Shown: positions 50,766 through 60,582, counted from the stretch's first letter. The stretch is 64,000 nt of DNA from Bacteroidetes bacterium 46-16 (GCA_001897835.1 MKUN01000014.1:1-64000), one strand, 5' to 3'. Numbers and translations: made by a program. Notes: generated by a model not told the origin, from the letters alone.

Positions 50766-51836
50766 ATGCAAGACGAACTGTTCGTAAAGCGCTGTATAGA
50801 ACTTGCAGCGCGCGCAAAAGGATATACTGCACCCAACCCAATGGTTGGTGCTTTGCTGCTGTATGAAGACAGGATAATTGGTGAAGGCTGGCACGAACAG
50901 TATGGCGGTCCTCATGCGGAAGTGAACTGCCTGGAAAGCGTGAAAGAAGAAGATAGGAAGTACATAGCACAAAGCACTATGTATGTGAACCTGGAACCTT
51001 GTGCCCATCATGGCAAAACACCGCCCTGCGCAGTAAGGCTTGTGGCGGAAAAGGTAAAGAAAGTAGTGATAGCCAATACTGATCCCTTTGAGCGGGTACA
51101 GGGCGAAGGCGTTCGTATCCTGGAGCAGGGCGGGGTGGACGTAATAAGCGGTATCGCCGCACAGGAAGGGGCATGGCTTAACCGCCGTTTCTTTACATTC
51201 CATACCCGCAAGCGGCCCTATATCATTTTGAAGTGGGCCCAAACACAAGATGGGTACTTTGCACCCGCCGACAGGAGCCGTTTACAGGTGAGTAATGAGC
51301 GCAGTATGCAATTGGTACATAAATGGCGGACAGAAGAAGCGGCCATAATGGTAGGCTTCAATACAGCCCTTAATGACAACCCGCAACTAACTGCAAGATT
51401 GTGGGAAGGCAGGCAACCTTTACGAATAGTGCTGGATAAAAAGCTGCAAATACCGGCAACACATCATGTATTTGATGCCACCGCGGCAACATGGATCATT
51501 AATGAACAAAAGGAACGTTTAGAAAAGAATGTGCAATGGAAGCAAATGCAATTTGGTGATGATTTGCTGCACGACCTGTTATCGGCTTTATATGGAGAGC
51601 GTGTATTATCGCTTATCATAGAGGGAGGGGCAAAACTGCTGAGCTCGTTCATTGAAAAAGGTTTATGGGATGAAGCAAGGGTATTCACCGGCAATGTCTC
51701 ATTGCAGGATGGTATTGCCGCACCCTTACTTACGAGCAGTGAGCCAGCATTTGAGACCAATATATCGGGAGATACCTTAAGTATTTACACCAACAAAAAC
51801 AATCCATACAGCTATGTGCCGGGTATGGAATTATAA
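50766..51836 (+). CDS. ribD: bifunctional riboflavin deaminase/reductase
   Basis: The 356-residue protein has an N-terminal deaminase domain with the zinc site in GGPHAEVNCLESV and PCAHHGKTPPC, and a C-terminal reductase domain (from about residue 150; RPYIILKWAQTQDGYFAPAD, LIIEGGAKLLSSFIEKGLWD). RibD performs the second and third steps of riboflavin synthesis. It precedes the DMT-type transporter gene by 9 bases, so the two are likely one operon continuing to the YigZ and QueG genes. Confidence 0.95.
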   Translation: MQDELFVKRCIELAARAKGYTAPNPMVGALLLYEDRIIGEGWHEQYGGPHAEVNCLESVKEEDRKYIAQSTMYVNLEPCAHHGKTPPCAVRLVAEKVKKVVIANTDPFERVQGEGVRILEQGGVDVISGIAAQEGAWLNRRFFTFHTRKRPYIILKWAQTQDGYFAPADRSRLQVSNERSMQLVHKWRTEEAAIMVGFNTALNDNPQLTARLWEGRQPLRIVLDKKLQIPATHHVFDATAATWIINEQKERLEKNVQWKQMQFGDDLLHDLLSALYGERVLSLIIEGGAKLLSSFIEKGLWDEARVFTGNVSLQDGIAAPLLTSSEPAFETNISGDTLSIYTNKNNPYSYVPGMEL

Positions 51837-51845
51837 ACGCGACCC

Positions 51846-52721
51846 ATGAGCTACCTGATCGTCACCATTTTGCTGAATGTCCTGCTTACGGTCATTTTTA
51901 AATTGTTCCCGCGTTACAATATAAATGCTCTGCAGGCGATAGTGGTCAACTATTGGGTTTGTGTTATTACCGGCAGCCTGTTCCTTGGCCGTTTTCCGAT
52001 AAATGCAGCAGGTTTCGGGGAGCCATGGCTGCCATGGGCCATGCTTATCGGTACAGGCTTTTTTACGGTCTTCAATATCATCGCTTATTGTACCCGGGTG
52101 GATGGCATAACCACGGCTACGATAGCTAATAAACTGTCGCTGGTCATACCCGTCCTGTTTTCTCTCTTTCTCTATAGTGAACATGCCGGCCCCTTAAAAA
52201 TAGCCGGTATCGTACTGGCATTTCCTGCCGTTTATTTAACGGCGAGGGTAAAAGGTGAGGATGACAAGGTGCATAATATGACCTGGCCTGTTTTGCTTTT
52301 CATAGGCAGCGGCCTGCTGGATACACTGGTGAAGTATAGCGAGCAAGCCTACCTGCATACTCCGGAACAGCATGCGGTATTCCCTATATATACTTTTGCC
52401 ACAGCAGCAGTAGTCGGCACCTGTACACTTTTATTCCTTGTACTGGCTAAAAAGACCCGTTTGCAGCCACGCAACATAATCGCTGGTATCATACTGGGCA
52501 TACCCAATTATTTTTCTATTTATTTTCTCATCGTGTTGCTGCATAGCGGCTTCCTGCAAAGCTCCGCAGCCATCCCGGTCAATAATATCGGTATTCTGCT
52601 GGTATCGGCCCTTGCAGGTCTGGCCTTTTTTCGCGAAAAGATAACTATGTATCGCATCGCTGGCCTGTTACTATCTATACTGGCTATTTTACTTATCGTA
52701 TTTTCGGATCTGAATGGATGA
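51846..52721 (+). CDS. EamA/DMT-type transporter
   Basis: The 291-residue protein has about ten transmembrane helices in two halves. Examples are YLIVTILLNVLLTVIFKL, VVNYWVCVITGSLFLG, LFIGSGLLDTLVKYSEQAYL and IGILLVSALAGLAFF. The fold is of the drug/metabolite transporter superfamily. Its position after ribD could hint at flavin transport, but substrate cannot be read from sequence. Its stop overlaps the next start by 8 bases. Confidence 0.88.
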   Translation: MSYLIVTILLNVLLTVIFKLFPRYNINALQAIVVNYWVCVITGSLFLGRFPINAAGFGEPWLPWAMLIGTGFFTVFNIIAYCTRVDGITTATIANKLSLVIPVLFSLFLYSEHAGPLKIAGIVLAFPAVYLTARVKGEDDKVHNMTWPVLLFIGSGLLDTLVKYSEQAYLHTPEQHAVFPIYTFATAAVVGTCTLLFLVLAKKTRLQPRNIIAGIILGIPNYFSIYFLIVLLHSGFLQSSAAIPVNNIGILLVSALAGLAFFREKITMYRIAGLLLSILAILLIVFSDLNG

Positions 52722-53322
52722 AGTATATCAATATAGGACCATAGAACAAGCAGCTACTGCAGAGTTTAAAGACCGGGGCAGTAAATTCCTGGCATATGCA
52801 TATGCGGTAAACACCTTAGCGGATGTAAAACTACGCTTGCAGGACCTGAAAAAGCTACATCCTAAAGCGGTACATCATTGTTATGCATACCGAATAGGCA
52901 CCGATGGCACAGTGTTCCGTGCCAACGATGATGGGGAGCCTTCCGGCAGTGCAGGCAAGCCCATATTAGGGCAGATAGACAGTGCAGGGCTTAGTAATAC
53001 CCTTGTGGTAGTAGTGCGTTACTTTGGTGGTACACTGCTGGGGGTTCCCGGCCTTATCAATGCTTATAAAACAGCTACGGCCTATGCGCTGTCTAATACA
53101 CCTGTAGCAGAAAAATGGATAGAGGATAAATATGAACTGAGCTTTGACTACCCGGGCATGGGCGAAGTGATGTACTTGCTACGGCAAAGTGAGGCCAGTA
53201 TATATGAGCAGGACCTGCAACTGTTTTGCAGGTTAGTAGCAGGCATTCCCCGCAAGCATGCAGGCGTATATGTGCAAAAGCTTTCCGAAATTCGCGGTGT
53301 GAAGGTGGAACATGTGGCTTAA
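52714..53322 (+). CDS. YigZ/IMPACT family protein
   Basis: The 202-residue protein has the UPF0029 N-terminal domain with FKDRGSKFLAYAYAVNTLAD, HHCYAYRIGTDGTVFRANDD and GEPSGSAGKPILGQID, followed by VVVVRYFGGTLLGVPGLINA. A C-terminal RNA-binding-like domain follows (DYPGMGEVMYLLRQSEASIY). Members of this family act on translation or RNA in ways that are still unclear. It overlaps the transporter gene by 8 bases. Confidence 0.93.
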   Translation: MDEVYQYRTIEQAATAEFKDRGSKFLAYAYAVNTLADVKLRLQDLKKLHPKAVHHCYAYRIGTDGTVFRANDDGEPSGSAGKPILGQIDSAGLSNTLVVVVRYFGGTLLGVPGLINAYKTATAYALSNTPVAEKWIEDKYELSFDYPGMGEVMYLLRQSEASIYEQDLQLFCRLVAGIPRKHAGVYVQKLSEIRGVKVEHVA

Positions 53323-53360
53323 AACATACCCTGCACAGGGCCTTTACAGGGCAATAAAAT

Positions 53361-54296
53361 ATGAACTACGATATACAAGAGGCTACCCATAAAATAAAAG
53401 CCGAGGCGGCACGCCTGGGTTTTGATGCCTGTGGTATAGCAGATGCCGTATATCTCGAGGATGATGCCCGCAGGCTGCAGCAATGGCTGGATAAAGGTTA
53501 CCAGGGCGAAATGGCTTACATGGAGCGTTATTTTGATCTGCGGACCGACCCGGCAAAACTTGTGCCCGGTGCAAAGTCGGTCATTGCATTGTTGCTCAAT
53601 TATTTCCCGGTACAAAGACAGCAGGCCTATGCGCCCAAAATAGCCAAGTATGCATGGGGCACCGATTATCATTACGTGATCAGGAACAAGCTGAATGAAC
53701 TGGTGCGCTATATAAAGGATAATATCAGCACTGTAGAGGGCCGTGGATTTGTGGATAGTGCACCGGTGCTGGAGCGTAGCTGGGCCGTGCGCAGCGGGCT
53801 GGGATGGGTAGGCAAGAATGGTAATCTCATTACCAAACACTCCGGTTCATTCTTCTTCATAGCCACCCTGATAACCGATCTTGAGCTGCAGCCGGATGCT
53901 CCCTTCGTCACAGATCATTGCGGTACCTGTACCAGGTGTATTGATGAATGCCCTACGAAGGCGATAGTGGCCCCGGGTGAGATTGACGGAAGCAAATGCA
54001 TCTCTTATCTTACCATAGAGCTGAAAGATGAGAAGATACCGGACGGGTTTCATGATAAGATGGAGGGCTGGATGTTTGGCTGCGATATCTGCCAGGACGT
54101 TTGTCCATGGAACCGCTTTGCCCGGCCCACTACAGAAGCAGGCTTCACACCTTTGCCCGAAGTGCTTAATCTATCCTTAGCAGAATGGGAAGAAATGAGC
54201 GAAGATACTTTTAAAAAGATCTTTAAGAATTCACCCCTGTCGCGGCCTAAATACAAGGGGATACAAAGAAATATAGATGTTTTAAAAGAAAGATGA
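53361..54296 (+). CDS. queG: epoxyqueuosine reductase
   Basis: The 311-residue protein has the QueG features: a cobalamin-binding N-terminal region (AARLGFDACGIADAVYLEDD), RSGLGWVGKNGNLI, and two 4Fe-4S motifs, CGTCTRCIDECPTKAI and CDICQDVCPWN. It reduces epoxyqueuosine to queuosine in tRNA, the last step of the pathway. It lies 38 bases after the YigZ gene and converges with pcm. A short C-terminal domain is typical of the shorter QueG form. Confidence 0.95.
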   Translation: MNYDIQEATHKIKAEAARLGFDACGIADAVYLEDDARRLQQWLDKGYQGEMAYMERYFDLRTDPAKLVPGAKSVIALLLNYFPVQRQQAYAPKIAKYAWGTDYHYVIRNKLNELVRYIKDNISTVEGRGFVDSAPVLERSWAVRSGLGWVGKNGNLITKHSGSFFFIATLITDLELQPDAPFVTDHCGTCTRCIDECPTKAIVAPGEIDGSKCISYLTIELKDEKIPDGFHDKMEGWMFGCDICQDVCPWNRFARPTTEAGFTPLPEVLNLSLAEWEEMSEDTFKKIFKNSPLSRPKYKGIQRNIDVLKER

Positions 54297-54311
54297 TCGG
54301 CCTCCCTGCGA

Positions 54312-54977
54312 TTATTTATTCTTCCCCGTTAACATAGGCACGAAAACAAAATCACCCAGTTCTTCTTCATGCACATCTCCATCTTTATCTTTTGTGATGC
54401 GCATCATTTTCTGTCCGCTATCATCACCTACAGGTATCACAGCTATACCACCGGGTTTTAATTGTTCTACAAGCTTGGGAGGTATGAAGGGGGCCGCAGC
54501 CGTTACGATGACCTTGTCGAAAGGGGCATAAGAAGGGAGGCCCGCATAACCGTCGCCATAAAAGCGCTTGATGTTCGGGTAATTCTTCAAAAAGAAAAAA
54601 TCGCCAACAAAATCATAGAGTCCTTTCTGGCGCTCTATGCTGTATACCATAGCGCCCAGTTCAGCCAGCACACAAGCCTGGTAAGCGCTGCCGGTACCTA
54701 TTTCCAGTACTTTATCATACTTTTTTACTTCCAGCAGTTCGCTTTGGTAAGCTACGGTATAAGGTTGTGATATCGTTTGATCGGCCACTATAGGGAAAGC
54801 CCGGTCTTCATATGCAATGCGTTCAAAAGCCGGGTCGAGGAAAAAATGCCGGGGTATCGCCTCTATAGCTGCAAGTACCCGCTCGTCGCCGATGCCCTTC
54901 TCGCGTATGATCTGTACCAGTTGTTTTCTCAGTCCTTTATGCAGGTAATTATCTTCTCTTGGCTTGCTGTGCAGCAT
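54312..54977 (-). CDS. pcm: protein-L-isoaspartate O-methyltransferase
   Basis: The 221-residue protein has the family pattern VLAAIEAIPRHFFLDPAFER, AYEDRAFPIVADQTISQPYT and methyltransferase motif I in VLEIGTGSAYQACVLAELG, where the usual GSGYQ is GSAYQ. VIVTAAAPFIPPKLVEQLKP forms the later blocks. It repairs isoaspartyl residues in damaged proteins with AdoMet. It converges with queG. Confidence 0.93.
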   Translation of the reverse strand: MLHSKPREDNYLHKGLRKQLVQIIREKGIGDERVLAAIEAIPRHFFLDPAFERIAYEDRAFPIVADQTISQPYTVAYQSELLEVKKYDKVLEIGTGSAYQACVLAELGAMVYSIERQKGLYDFVGDFFFLKNYPNIKRFYGDGYAGLPSYAPFDKVIVTAAAPFIPPKLVEQLKPGGIAVIPVGDDSGQKMMRITKDKDGDVHEEELGDFVFVPMLTGKNK

Positions 54978-55027
54978 GTTACAAAGGTAGTGTAGCTATG
55001 CGCTAAATAAAAATCGGGCGGGCCTTG

Positions 55028-55750
55028 CTAGAAGGGAATGGCAAAGTTTTTATGCACATTTTTAGGATTCAGGTCAAATACAAGGCCCAGCCCTGTACCC
55101 CCATTAGGCATAGCCAGCGGTTTCATGCGCATAGAGATATCTTCTGTGATATCAAAATTCTTAAGATGAGCGAAAACCACAGCATCCAGTATTTGCAGGG
55201 TATAACCTACACCGGTTATCAGCACGGTTATGTCCAGGTATCTTTTGTAACCATCCTGCAGGGTTTTTAGCTGGTCCGATGTGTAGAGCAGGGTATTGGT
55301 CGTTTCATTGCTGAGGTCGCCGGTAAGACGCCCTATGTAGGCTTTCCTGTACTCCTGGTAACTTTTTTGGTTGGTAACAATAAAATAACCGGCAACACCA
55401 AGACCGGCATATATTACGGGTATCTTCCAGTATTGCCTGTTATATAACTGCCCCAGGCCCGGTAGTATAGCAGAAAAGAGGCCTGCGCGTTTAGGCACAG
55501 GCTGAAATTTTTTGCGCACCAGTATCTTTTTAGTGCTGTCTATGTCCATGCTTGTCTTAACGCTATCCAGCGGAAGGATCTTTGGGCCTTCTGCCGGCAG
55601 GGGCGGGTGTGCTGCATCTTTCAGGCTGTCTTGTTTATAGAGGTTTCCCTTCAGGGTATCCGGTACGGCCTGGGAATAGGCATTTACGGTGGGTGCCAGG
55701 ATGGTAGCCACCAATAAAAGGAATGTATAATAAATGCGGTTGTTGCCCAA
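55028..55750 (-). CDS. DUF5683-like membrane protein
   Basis: The start appears to be a TTG at 55750. The 240-residue protein has a signal-like leader (FLLLVATILAPTVNAYSQ), a Pro/Lys/Asp-rich segment, and a C-terminal domain with KKFQPVPKRAGLFSAILPGL, GQLYNRQYWKIPVIYAGLG and further hydrophobic segments (VLITGVGYTLQILDAVV). The RA..A...PG.GQ.YN..YWK.P.VY pattern is typical of DUF5683 proteins of Bacteroidetes. Function is unknown. It is a single gene between pcm and the processing protease. Confidence 0.8.
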   Translation of the reverse strand: MGNNRIYYTFLLLVATILAPTVNAYSQAVPDTLKGNLYKQDSLKDAAHPPLPAEGPKILPLDSVKTSMDIDSTKKILVRKKFQPVPKRAGLFSAILPGLGQLYNRQYWKIPVIYAGLGVAGYFIVTNQKSYQEYRKAYIGRLTGDLSNETTNTLLYTSDQLKTLQDGYKRYLDITVLITGVGYTLQILDAVVFAHLKNFDITEDISMRMKPLAMPNGGTGLGLVFDLNPKNVHKNFAIPF

Positions 55751-55812
55751 TGTAAGCCTTTCTAAAAAGCTGTAAAGTTAATGCAATGCTGCGTATTCCG
55801 GCTCTAAAAACG

Positions 55813-55846
55813 AATGAAGAGCCGCTATATTGAGGGGCTCTTCATT
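55813..55846 (-). terminator. terminator of the processing protease gene
   Basis: AATGAAGAGCC at 55813-55823 pairs with GGCTCTTCATT at 55836-55846. It lies 40 bases past the protease stop on the minus strand. Confidence 0.7.
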
Positions 55847-55886
55847 TATATGGTTTATTTTTTCAGTTTAGAACTGCAATAATGAT

Positions 55887-58118
55887 TTATTTCATACCTG
55901 TACCCATATTCACCTTCATATATTGCTTGCTGATGTCGTTTACGATATTCACGGTCTCGGCAAGGTATATGTCTTTTTTCAGGTTCTTGATCCAGTCCAT
56001 GTTCTTGCGTACATTGGTGCTGTCGAGGTTTATTTTTTCCATATCCTCTTTGGGGTTGGTTATGGCAAATGGTGTGGTTTTCTTTTGGGCATCTTCTATT
56101 TGCTTCGATATAGCATTGGCTTCTTCGCTTTCTTTTTTAAAGGCAGTTTCGTTCAGCGATACCATATTGTCGTCCTGCAGCTTTTTCAGGCGGGCGGCAT
56201 TTTGCTGTATCAGGGTAAAGGTGGGGTTGCTGGCTATCCTTTTTTTACTATCGGCTGCCAGTGCCGCGGTGTTTAATGCACGAGGATATACCTGGTAGCT
56301 GGCCGGGGCTATTTCGTCCCATTTCAGTGCTGCCTTGTTGCTGCGTTCGCCAATATCTATATCATCATAAGTGCTGGGTAAGCTTATGTCCGGTGTTACG
56401 CCCTTCAATTGGGTCGACCCCCCGTTTATCCTGTAAAACTTCTGTATGGTTATTTTCAGGGATCCCAAACCCGAGTAGCTTAGCGCATTGTTTGAAGCAG
56501 GCTTCCTGCCATCTGCTACTTCATTTTGGTCAGAGCTGAATTTTGCTCTCGTTAAAGGATCGGCAAAGTCATCCAGCGGTATTATTTTCTGCACAGTGCC
56601 TTTGCCATAGGTAGGGGCACCTACGATCACGGCACGTTTATAGTCCTGCATGGCTGCAGCAAGTATCTCTGAAGCCGATGCGCTGCCTTCGTTCACCATT
56701 ATGGCCAGCGGGCCGTCATAGAAAATGCCCTTATTGGCATCGCGCAGGGTCATGGCTGCTGTGCCGCTGTTCTTTACCTGTACTATAGGTCCCTGGTCTA
56801 TGAACAGGCCACCCATATCCACCACGTCACTTAATGAGCCACCGCCATTATAGCGCAGGTCCAGTATGATGCCGGTAACATTCGCAGCTTTCAGCTTTTG
56901 TATTTCCAGGGCCACATCTTCCGCACAGCGCCTGCCGCTTATTTTATTGAAATCGGAGTAAAACTCGGGCAGGTATATATAGCCCACAGGGCCATTATCG
57001 CCCTGTATGATGGCCGATTTAGCAAAGGTCTCTTCTTTCTGTACCTCGCCGCGTATGATGGGTATTACCTTCGTGGCACCGTCCAGGTGTTTTACAGTAA
57101 GGCGCACTTCAGTGCCTTTGGGGCCGCGTATTATCTTTACTGCGTCATCTATCTCGTAGCCCTGCACATCGACCGGTGTGCTGTCACCCTGTGCCACTTT
57201 AAGTATTTCGTCCCCTGCTTTTAGCTCACCCTGTTTCCAGCAGGGAGTGCCGGGCAGTATTTCCATTATCTTTATTTTACCATCCTCTTCGCGCAGTTGG
57301 GCACCTATGCCATAAAAGCTGCCCGACATCATTTCGTCGAAACGGGCTTTATCTGCAGGTGGGAAATAGTCGGTATGCGGATCTTCATTATTTGTTATAG
57401 CATTTACATATATCGAGAAGCGGGTATCTTCTTTCAACTTATGCTGCCTCTTGAAATAATAATCCATGCTCTTCTTTATCGCTGTGCGTGCATCGGCTTC
57501 CAGTTCTGTGTCCGTCTTCTTTTTTTCAGCTTTTTTGTCTGCTTTTGCCTTATCGTCCTTCTTATTTTCGTCGCGGTCTTTTTTCAGTTCCTCATATTTT
57601 ACCAGCACACGGTATTTAAGATATTGACGCCAGCGGTCTTTAAGGGCATTTTCATCGGCAGCATATTCCAGCTTGTCGCCATTCAGCTGTATCTGCTCAT
57701 CACTTTTAAAGCTGAATGGTGTTTTAAGTATTTCCTTGCAGAAAGTATCTGCATTATCAATGCCTGTACTTAGTTTTTCGTTTAGCAAACGGTAAAACTC
57801 CAGCGTACCATTATTGATCTCATCATCTATCTTAAATTCATAACTTTTAAGTTCGTTGATGTCTTTCTGGGTAAGAAGTTTTTTATCGGGGTCCATCTCA
57901 TCCAGCAGTTTATGATATACTTTGGCTGAGAATGAGTCATTTATCTCCCGTGGTGCGTAATGCCCTTCCCGTATGGCACGCATTACCGTTTTTATTATTA
58001 GTCCTTCTTTTTGTTCTGTAACATCGTTCCCACCACTGTACCTGAATGAGAAAAAGGCGGCCAATGCGCCTAATATAAACAGCGGTATAAGGATCTTGTT
58101 CTTCATGAATCTCAACAT
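55887..58118 (-). CDS. prc: C-terminal processing protease (S41), Prc-like
   Basis: The 743-residue protein (start 58118, with a second ATG at 58106) has a signal anchor (ILIPLFILGALAAFFSFRYS), an N-terminal helical region, a PDZ domain (FYGIGAQLREEDGKIKIMEI to ILKVAQGDSTPV), and an S41 catalytic domain with NEGSASASEILAAAMQDYKR (Ser) and APTYGKGTVQ (Lys). A C-terminal helical domain matches the DUF3340-type end of tail-specific proteases (ISLPSTYDDIDIGERSNKAA, RIASNPTFTLIQQNAARLKK). The long Lys/Asp/Glu linker near residues 185-215 is unusual in its charge. It trims periplasmic proteins at their C-termini. Confidence 0.94.
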   Translation of the reverse strand: MLRFMKNKILIPLFILGALAAFFSFRYSGGNDVTEQKEGLIIKTVMRAIREGHYAPREINDSFSAKVYHKLLDEMDPDKKLLTQKDINELKSYEFKIDDEINNGTLEFYRLLNEKLSTGIDNADTFCKEILKTPFSFKSDEQIQLNGDKLEYAADENALKDRWRQYLKYRVLVKYEELKKDRDENKKDDKAKADKKAEKKKTDTELEADARTAIKKSMDYYFKRQHKLKEDTRFSIYVNAITNNEDPHTDYFPPADKARFDEMMSGSFYGIGAQLREEDGKIKIMEILPGTPCWKQGELKAGDEILKVAQGDSTPVDVQGYEIDDAVKIIRGPKGTEVRLTVKHLDGATKVIPIIRGEVQKEETFAKSAIIQGDNGPVGYIYLPEFYSDFNKISGRRCAEDVALEIQKLKAANVTGIILDLRYNGGGSLSDVVDMGGLFIDQGPIVQVKNSGTAAMTLRDANKGIFYDGPLAIMVNEGSASASEILAAAMQDYKRAVIVGAPTYGKGTVQKIIPLDDFADPLTRAKFSSDQNEVADGRKPASNNALSYSGLGSLKITIQKFYRINGGSTQLKGVTPDISLPSTYDDIDIGERSNKAALKWDEIAPASYQVYPRALNTAALAADSKKRIASNPTFTLIQQNAARLKKLQDDNMVSLNETAFKKESEEANAISKQIEDAQKKTTPFAITNPKEDMEKINLDSTNVRKNMDWIKNLKKDIYLAETVNIVNDISKQYMKVNMGTGMK

Positions 58119-58251
58119 GCTCTTGCTTAATTAATAAATTCTAACAAATGTAACTGTTTTGCTGTTAATAAAACGCTAATCAAAAACTGTGCAAAGGTTA
58201 AGATTTGGGGGATATTTGTTGATCTTTATACCGTAATTTTACATCCTGTTT

Positions 58252-58986
58252 ATGGCACAAACAGTTTCATTTCGCGATCTGGGTATTATAGAATACGGTG
58301 CTGCATGGGCCTTGCAGGAGGAGCTTTTACGCGAAAATCTTGCTATCAAGGCCGAGCGGTATAATATGCCTGCTGCGGACCATTCGCAAGGCGCAGGCAC
58401 CACTAATCATTTACTGTTTTGCCAACACCCGCATGTATATACTTTGGGGAAAAGCGGCCACATGGAAAACCTGTTGGTCAATGATGCACGGCTAAAGGAT
58501 ATGGATGTGTCGTTTTACAAGACCAACCGTGGCGGCGACATAACCTACCATGGCCCAGGCCAACTGGTGGGTTATCCTGTTCTTGACCTGGAGTTGTTCT
58601 TTACCGACCTTGGCAGGTATATGCGCAGTCTTGAAGAGGTGATCATTAATACGCTTGCACATTTCGGCATAGCTGCCGGCAGGTTGGCAGGAGCTACGGG
58701 CGTATGGCTGGATAGTGATATACCCGGCAAAGCCCGGAAGATATGTGCTATGGGGGTACGTTGCAGCCGCTGGGTCACGATACATGGTTTTGCCCTCAAT
58801 ATTAATACCGACCTGTCTTATTTCAATTACATTGTTCCTTGCGGTATCAGTGATAAAACTGTGACTTCCATGGAGAAGGAGTTGGGATACAGGCTTGATG
58901 AAGCAACTGTGGCAGATGTAGTTAAAGCTGAATTTGCCAAGGTATTCAATGCTATAATATTTGAGTCCGAAAACGTTGCTATATGA
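58252..58986 (+). CDS. lipB: octanoyltransferase
   Basis: The 244-residue protein has the LipB motifs RGGDITYHGPGQLVGYPVLD, GVWLDSDIPGKARKICAMGV with the catalytic lysine, and the cysteine in IVPCGI. It transfers octanoyl from acyl carrier protein to lipoyl domains of E2 subunits. A 30-residue insertion early in the chain (YNMPAADHSQGAGTTNHLLF) precedes the typical CQHPHVYTLGK. No lipA is adjacent. Confidence 0.95.
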   Translation: MAQTVSFRDLGIIEYGAAWALQEELLRENLAIKAERYNMPAADHSQGAGTTNHLLFCQHPHVYTLGKSGHMENLLVNDARLKDMDVSFYKTNRGGDITYHGPGQLVGYPVLDLELFFTDLGRYMRSLEEVIINTLAHFGIAAGRLAGATGVWLDSDIPGKARKICAMGVRCSRWVTIHGFALNINTDLSYFNYIVPCGISDKTVTSMEKELGYRLDEATVADVVKAEFAKVFNAIIFESENVAI

Positions 58987-59027
58987 TTTTTTCGTAACTT
59001 ACTCCTCCTTTCCTGTTTACACAGTTC

Positions 59028-59654
59028 ATGCATAAAGAGATTACATATCACTGGGGAGACGATCATTTACGCATTACCTTGGGTAATAGGATACAGCCGC
59101 GTATACGCATTCTTTTTTGGTCGGAGTTGTTAGCTACTGTTGGTCTTGCCACCGTGTTCCTCGTGCGTTCGCTGCCGTTAACGCTCAGCCTCATTAACTG
59201 GATATCGGGTGCGGGCGCATTGCTTTTATACTCCCTGGCACTATACCGTTTCCTTTCCCGTATCTTTTTTCACGAGGAGATCGTGCTGAGCAGGTACGCA
59301 TTAACCATAATACAGCATACTCCTTTTCGCAGGTACAGGCGTCGTTACGACTGGCGCAGCATCGGGCCCCTGCACTATGCAGGTAAGGAAAAGAAAACCG
59401 ATCACCCGCTGAAAGGCCGTAATTATGATTACTTCGGTTTCGAGACACATGAGCATGTTATCCAAAGCCTCTATCACGATGGTAACCTCTATTTCAACTA
59501 TGCCGGTTATCCTATACGTTTCGCACGCAATGTATACTCCTGGGATGCCGAGGAAATGGTGAATATGATGAAGATATTCGCAGGCAACTCTTTACGCCTC
59601 GGCCCCGAGTGGGACAGCATGTTGCAGGAGCACGAGATGGGCGATACTCAATAA
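59028..59654 (+). CDS. hypothetical membrane protein
   Basis: The 208-residue protein has two transmembrane segments around residues 28-72 (FWSELLATVGLATVFLVRSL, INWISGAGALLLYSLALYRF) and cytoplasmic or periplasmic parts with a PH-like strand pattern (YALTIIQHTPFRRYRRRYDW). It resembles the many Bacteroidetes proteins with two helices and a bPH-like domain. Function is unknown. It overlaps the convergent gene at 59648 by 7 bases. Confidence 0.7.
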   Translation: MHKEITYHWGDDHLRITLGNRIQPRIRILFWSELLATVGLATVFLVRSLPLTLSLINWISGAGALLLYSLALYRFLSRIFFHEEIVLSRYALTIIQHTPFRRYRRRYDWRSIGPLHYAGKEKKTDHPLKGRNYDYFGFETHEHVIQSLYHDGNLYFNYAGYPIRFARNVYSWDAEEMVNMMKIFAGNSLRLGPEWDSMLQEHEMGDTQ

Positions 59655-60400
59655 ATACTTATATAGCCGGTCTCCAACTGGCTGTTATCCCGCTTCAGTA
59701 TAAATTTAAACAGGCCCTTTTGCTGGAAATTTCTTTTATCTATGATCACAGGTGATTCTGCAATGCGGGGCACTTCAAGTATCAGCTTCTCTTTTTGGTT
59801 ATAGAAGCGCACCGAATATTTATGCTTGGTTACTTCGGGTAGCTCCATATTAACATGCCCGGTAAGGGGATTCGTAAATATATACTGTGATTTTATATAG
59901 GTAAGGGGGTTTATTTCGGTTTCGTCGGTGGTTATCTTTATCGCTATTTTGCGTACTAGCTTTTGCAGCGAATCATTACCACTGGTACTGGCTATAATTT
60001 TTTGCAATGAATCGTTTGGCGGCAGCACAGCTTGTTGTTTTAGCAATTCGTTACTGTCCACCGGCAGATTTATGCGGTTACTGTACCAGGTAAGGTCCGA
60101 GTTAAATACTATATATAGCCTGTACCAGTTATTGCCCGGGGCAGGGTGCCCGTCTACAAAAGCCTGTATGCCCTTTTTAAGATTTTTTACATAGCCTGCA
60201 GTAATGTAATTGTATGCACTATCGGCCGAGCGCTGTACCGCTATAGATTTTATACCGTCATACTGGCAACTCCAGCTAATTACATTAACGCCTTTTTCTG
60301 TTGTTCCTGCAATATCGGGTAGCAGCGGCTGTGCATTGATTTTGAGGACAAATACGGTAAAAATGAAACTCAGCGCAATGCGCACCATTTTCCAGATCAT
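59648..60400 (-). CDS. secreted fibronectin-type protein of unknown function
   Basis: The 250-residue protein has a signal peptide (IALSFIFTVFVLKINAQ), one fibronectin type III-like unit (VNVISWSCQYDGIKSIAVQR to WYRLYIVFNSDLTWYSNRIN), a middle low-complexity linker and a C-terminal beta domain (IFTNPLTGHVNMELPEVTKH to FILKRDNSQLETGYISIY). It looks like a surface or periplasmic beta protein. There is no lipobox or sorting domain. Function is unknown. Confidence 0.72.
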   Translation of the reverse strand: MIWKMVRIALSFIFTVFVLKINAQPLLPDIAGTTEKGVNVISWSCQYDGIKSIAVQRSADSAYNYITAGYVKNLKKGIQAFVDGHPAPGNNWYRLYIVFNSDLTWYSNRINLPVDSNELLKQQAVLPPNDSLQKIIASTSGNDSLQKLVRKIAIKITTDETEINPLTYIKSQYIFTNPLTGHVNMELPEVTKHKYSVRFYNQKEKLILEVPRIAESPVIIDKRNFQQKGLFKFILKRDNSQLETGYISIY

Positions 60401-60552
60401 TCGTCAAACCTAATGCAAAAATGCATATAGCATGTAATTCCCGCTGAAGATTTTATTTTCTATAACGTTTCCTCCCCGTTTATATGATGTTTGTATATAA
60501 CCCCATGCCGGGTATTTTTTTGTTTCCGCATTTATATATATTCACACTTGCT

Positions 60553-60582
60553 AATTTTCACATTGTCAATTTTCACATTATC
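60553..60582 (+). repeat. 15-base tandem repeat before the permease start
   Basis: AATTTTCACATTGTC at 60553-60567 is followed directly by AATTTTCACATTATC at 60568-60582, differing at one base. The repeat ends 8 bases before the start codon, so it would lie in the leader or overlap the promoter. Confidence 0.6.
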
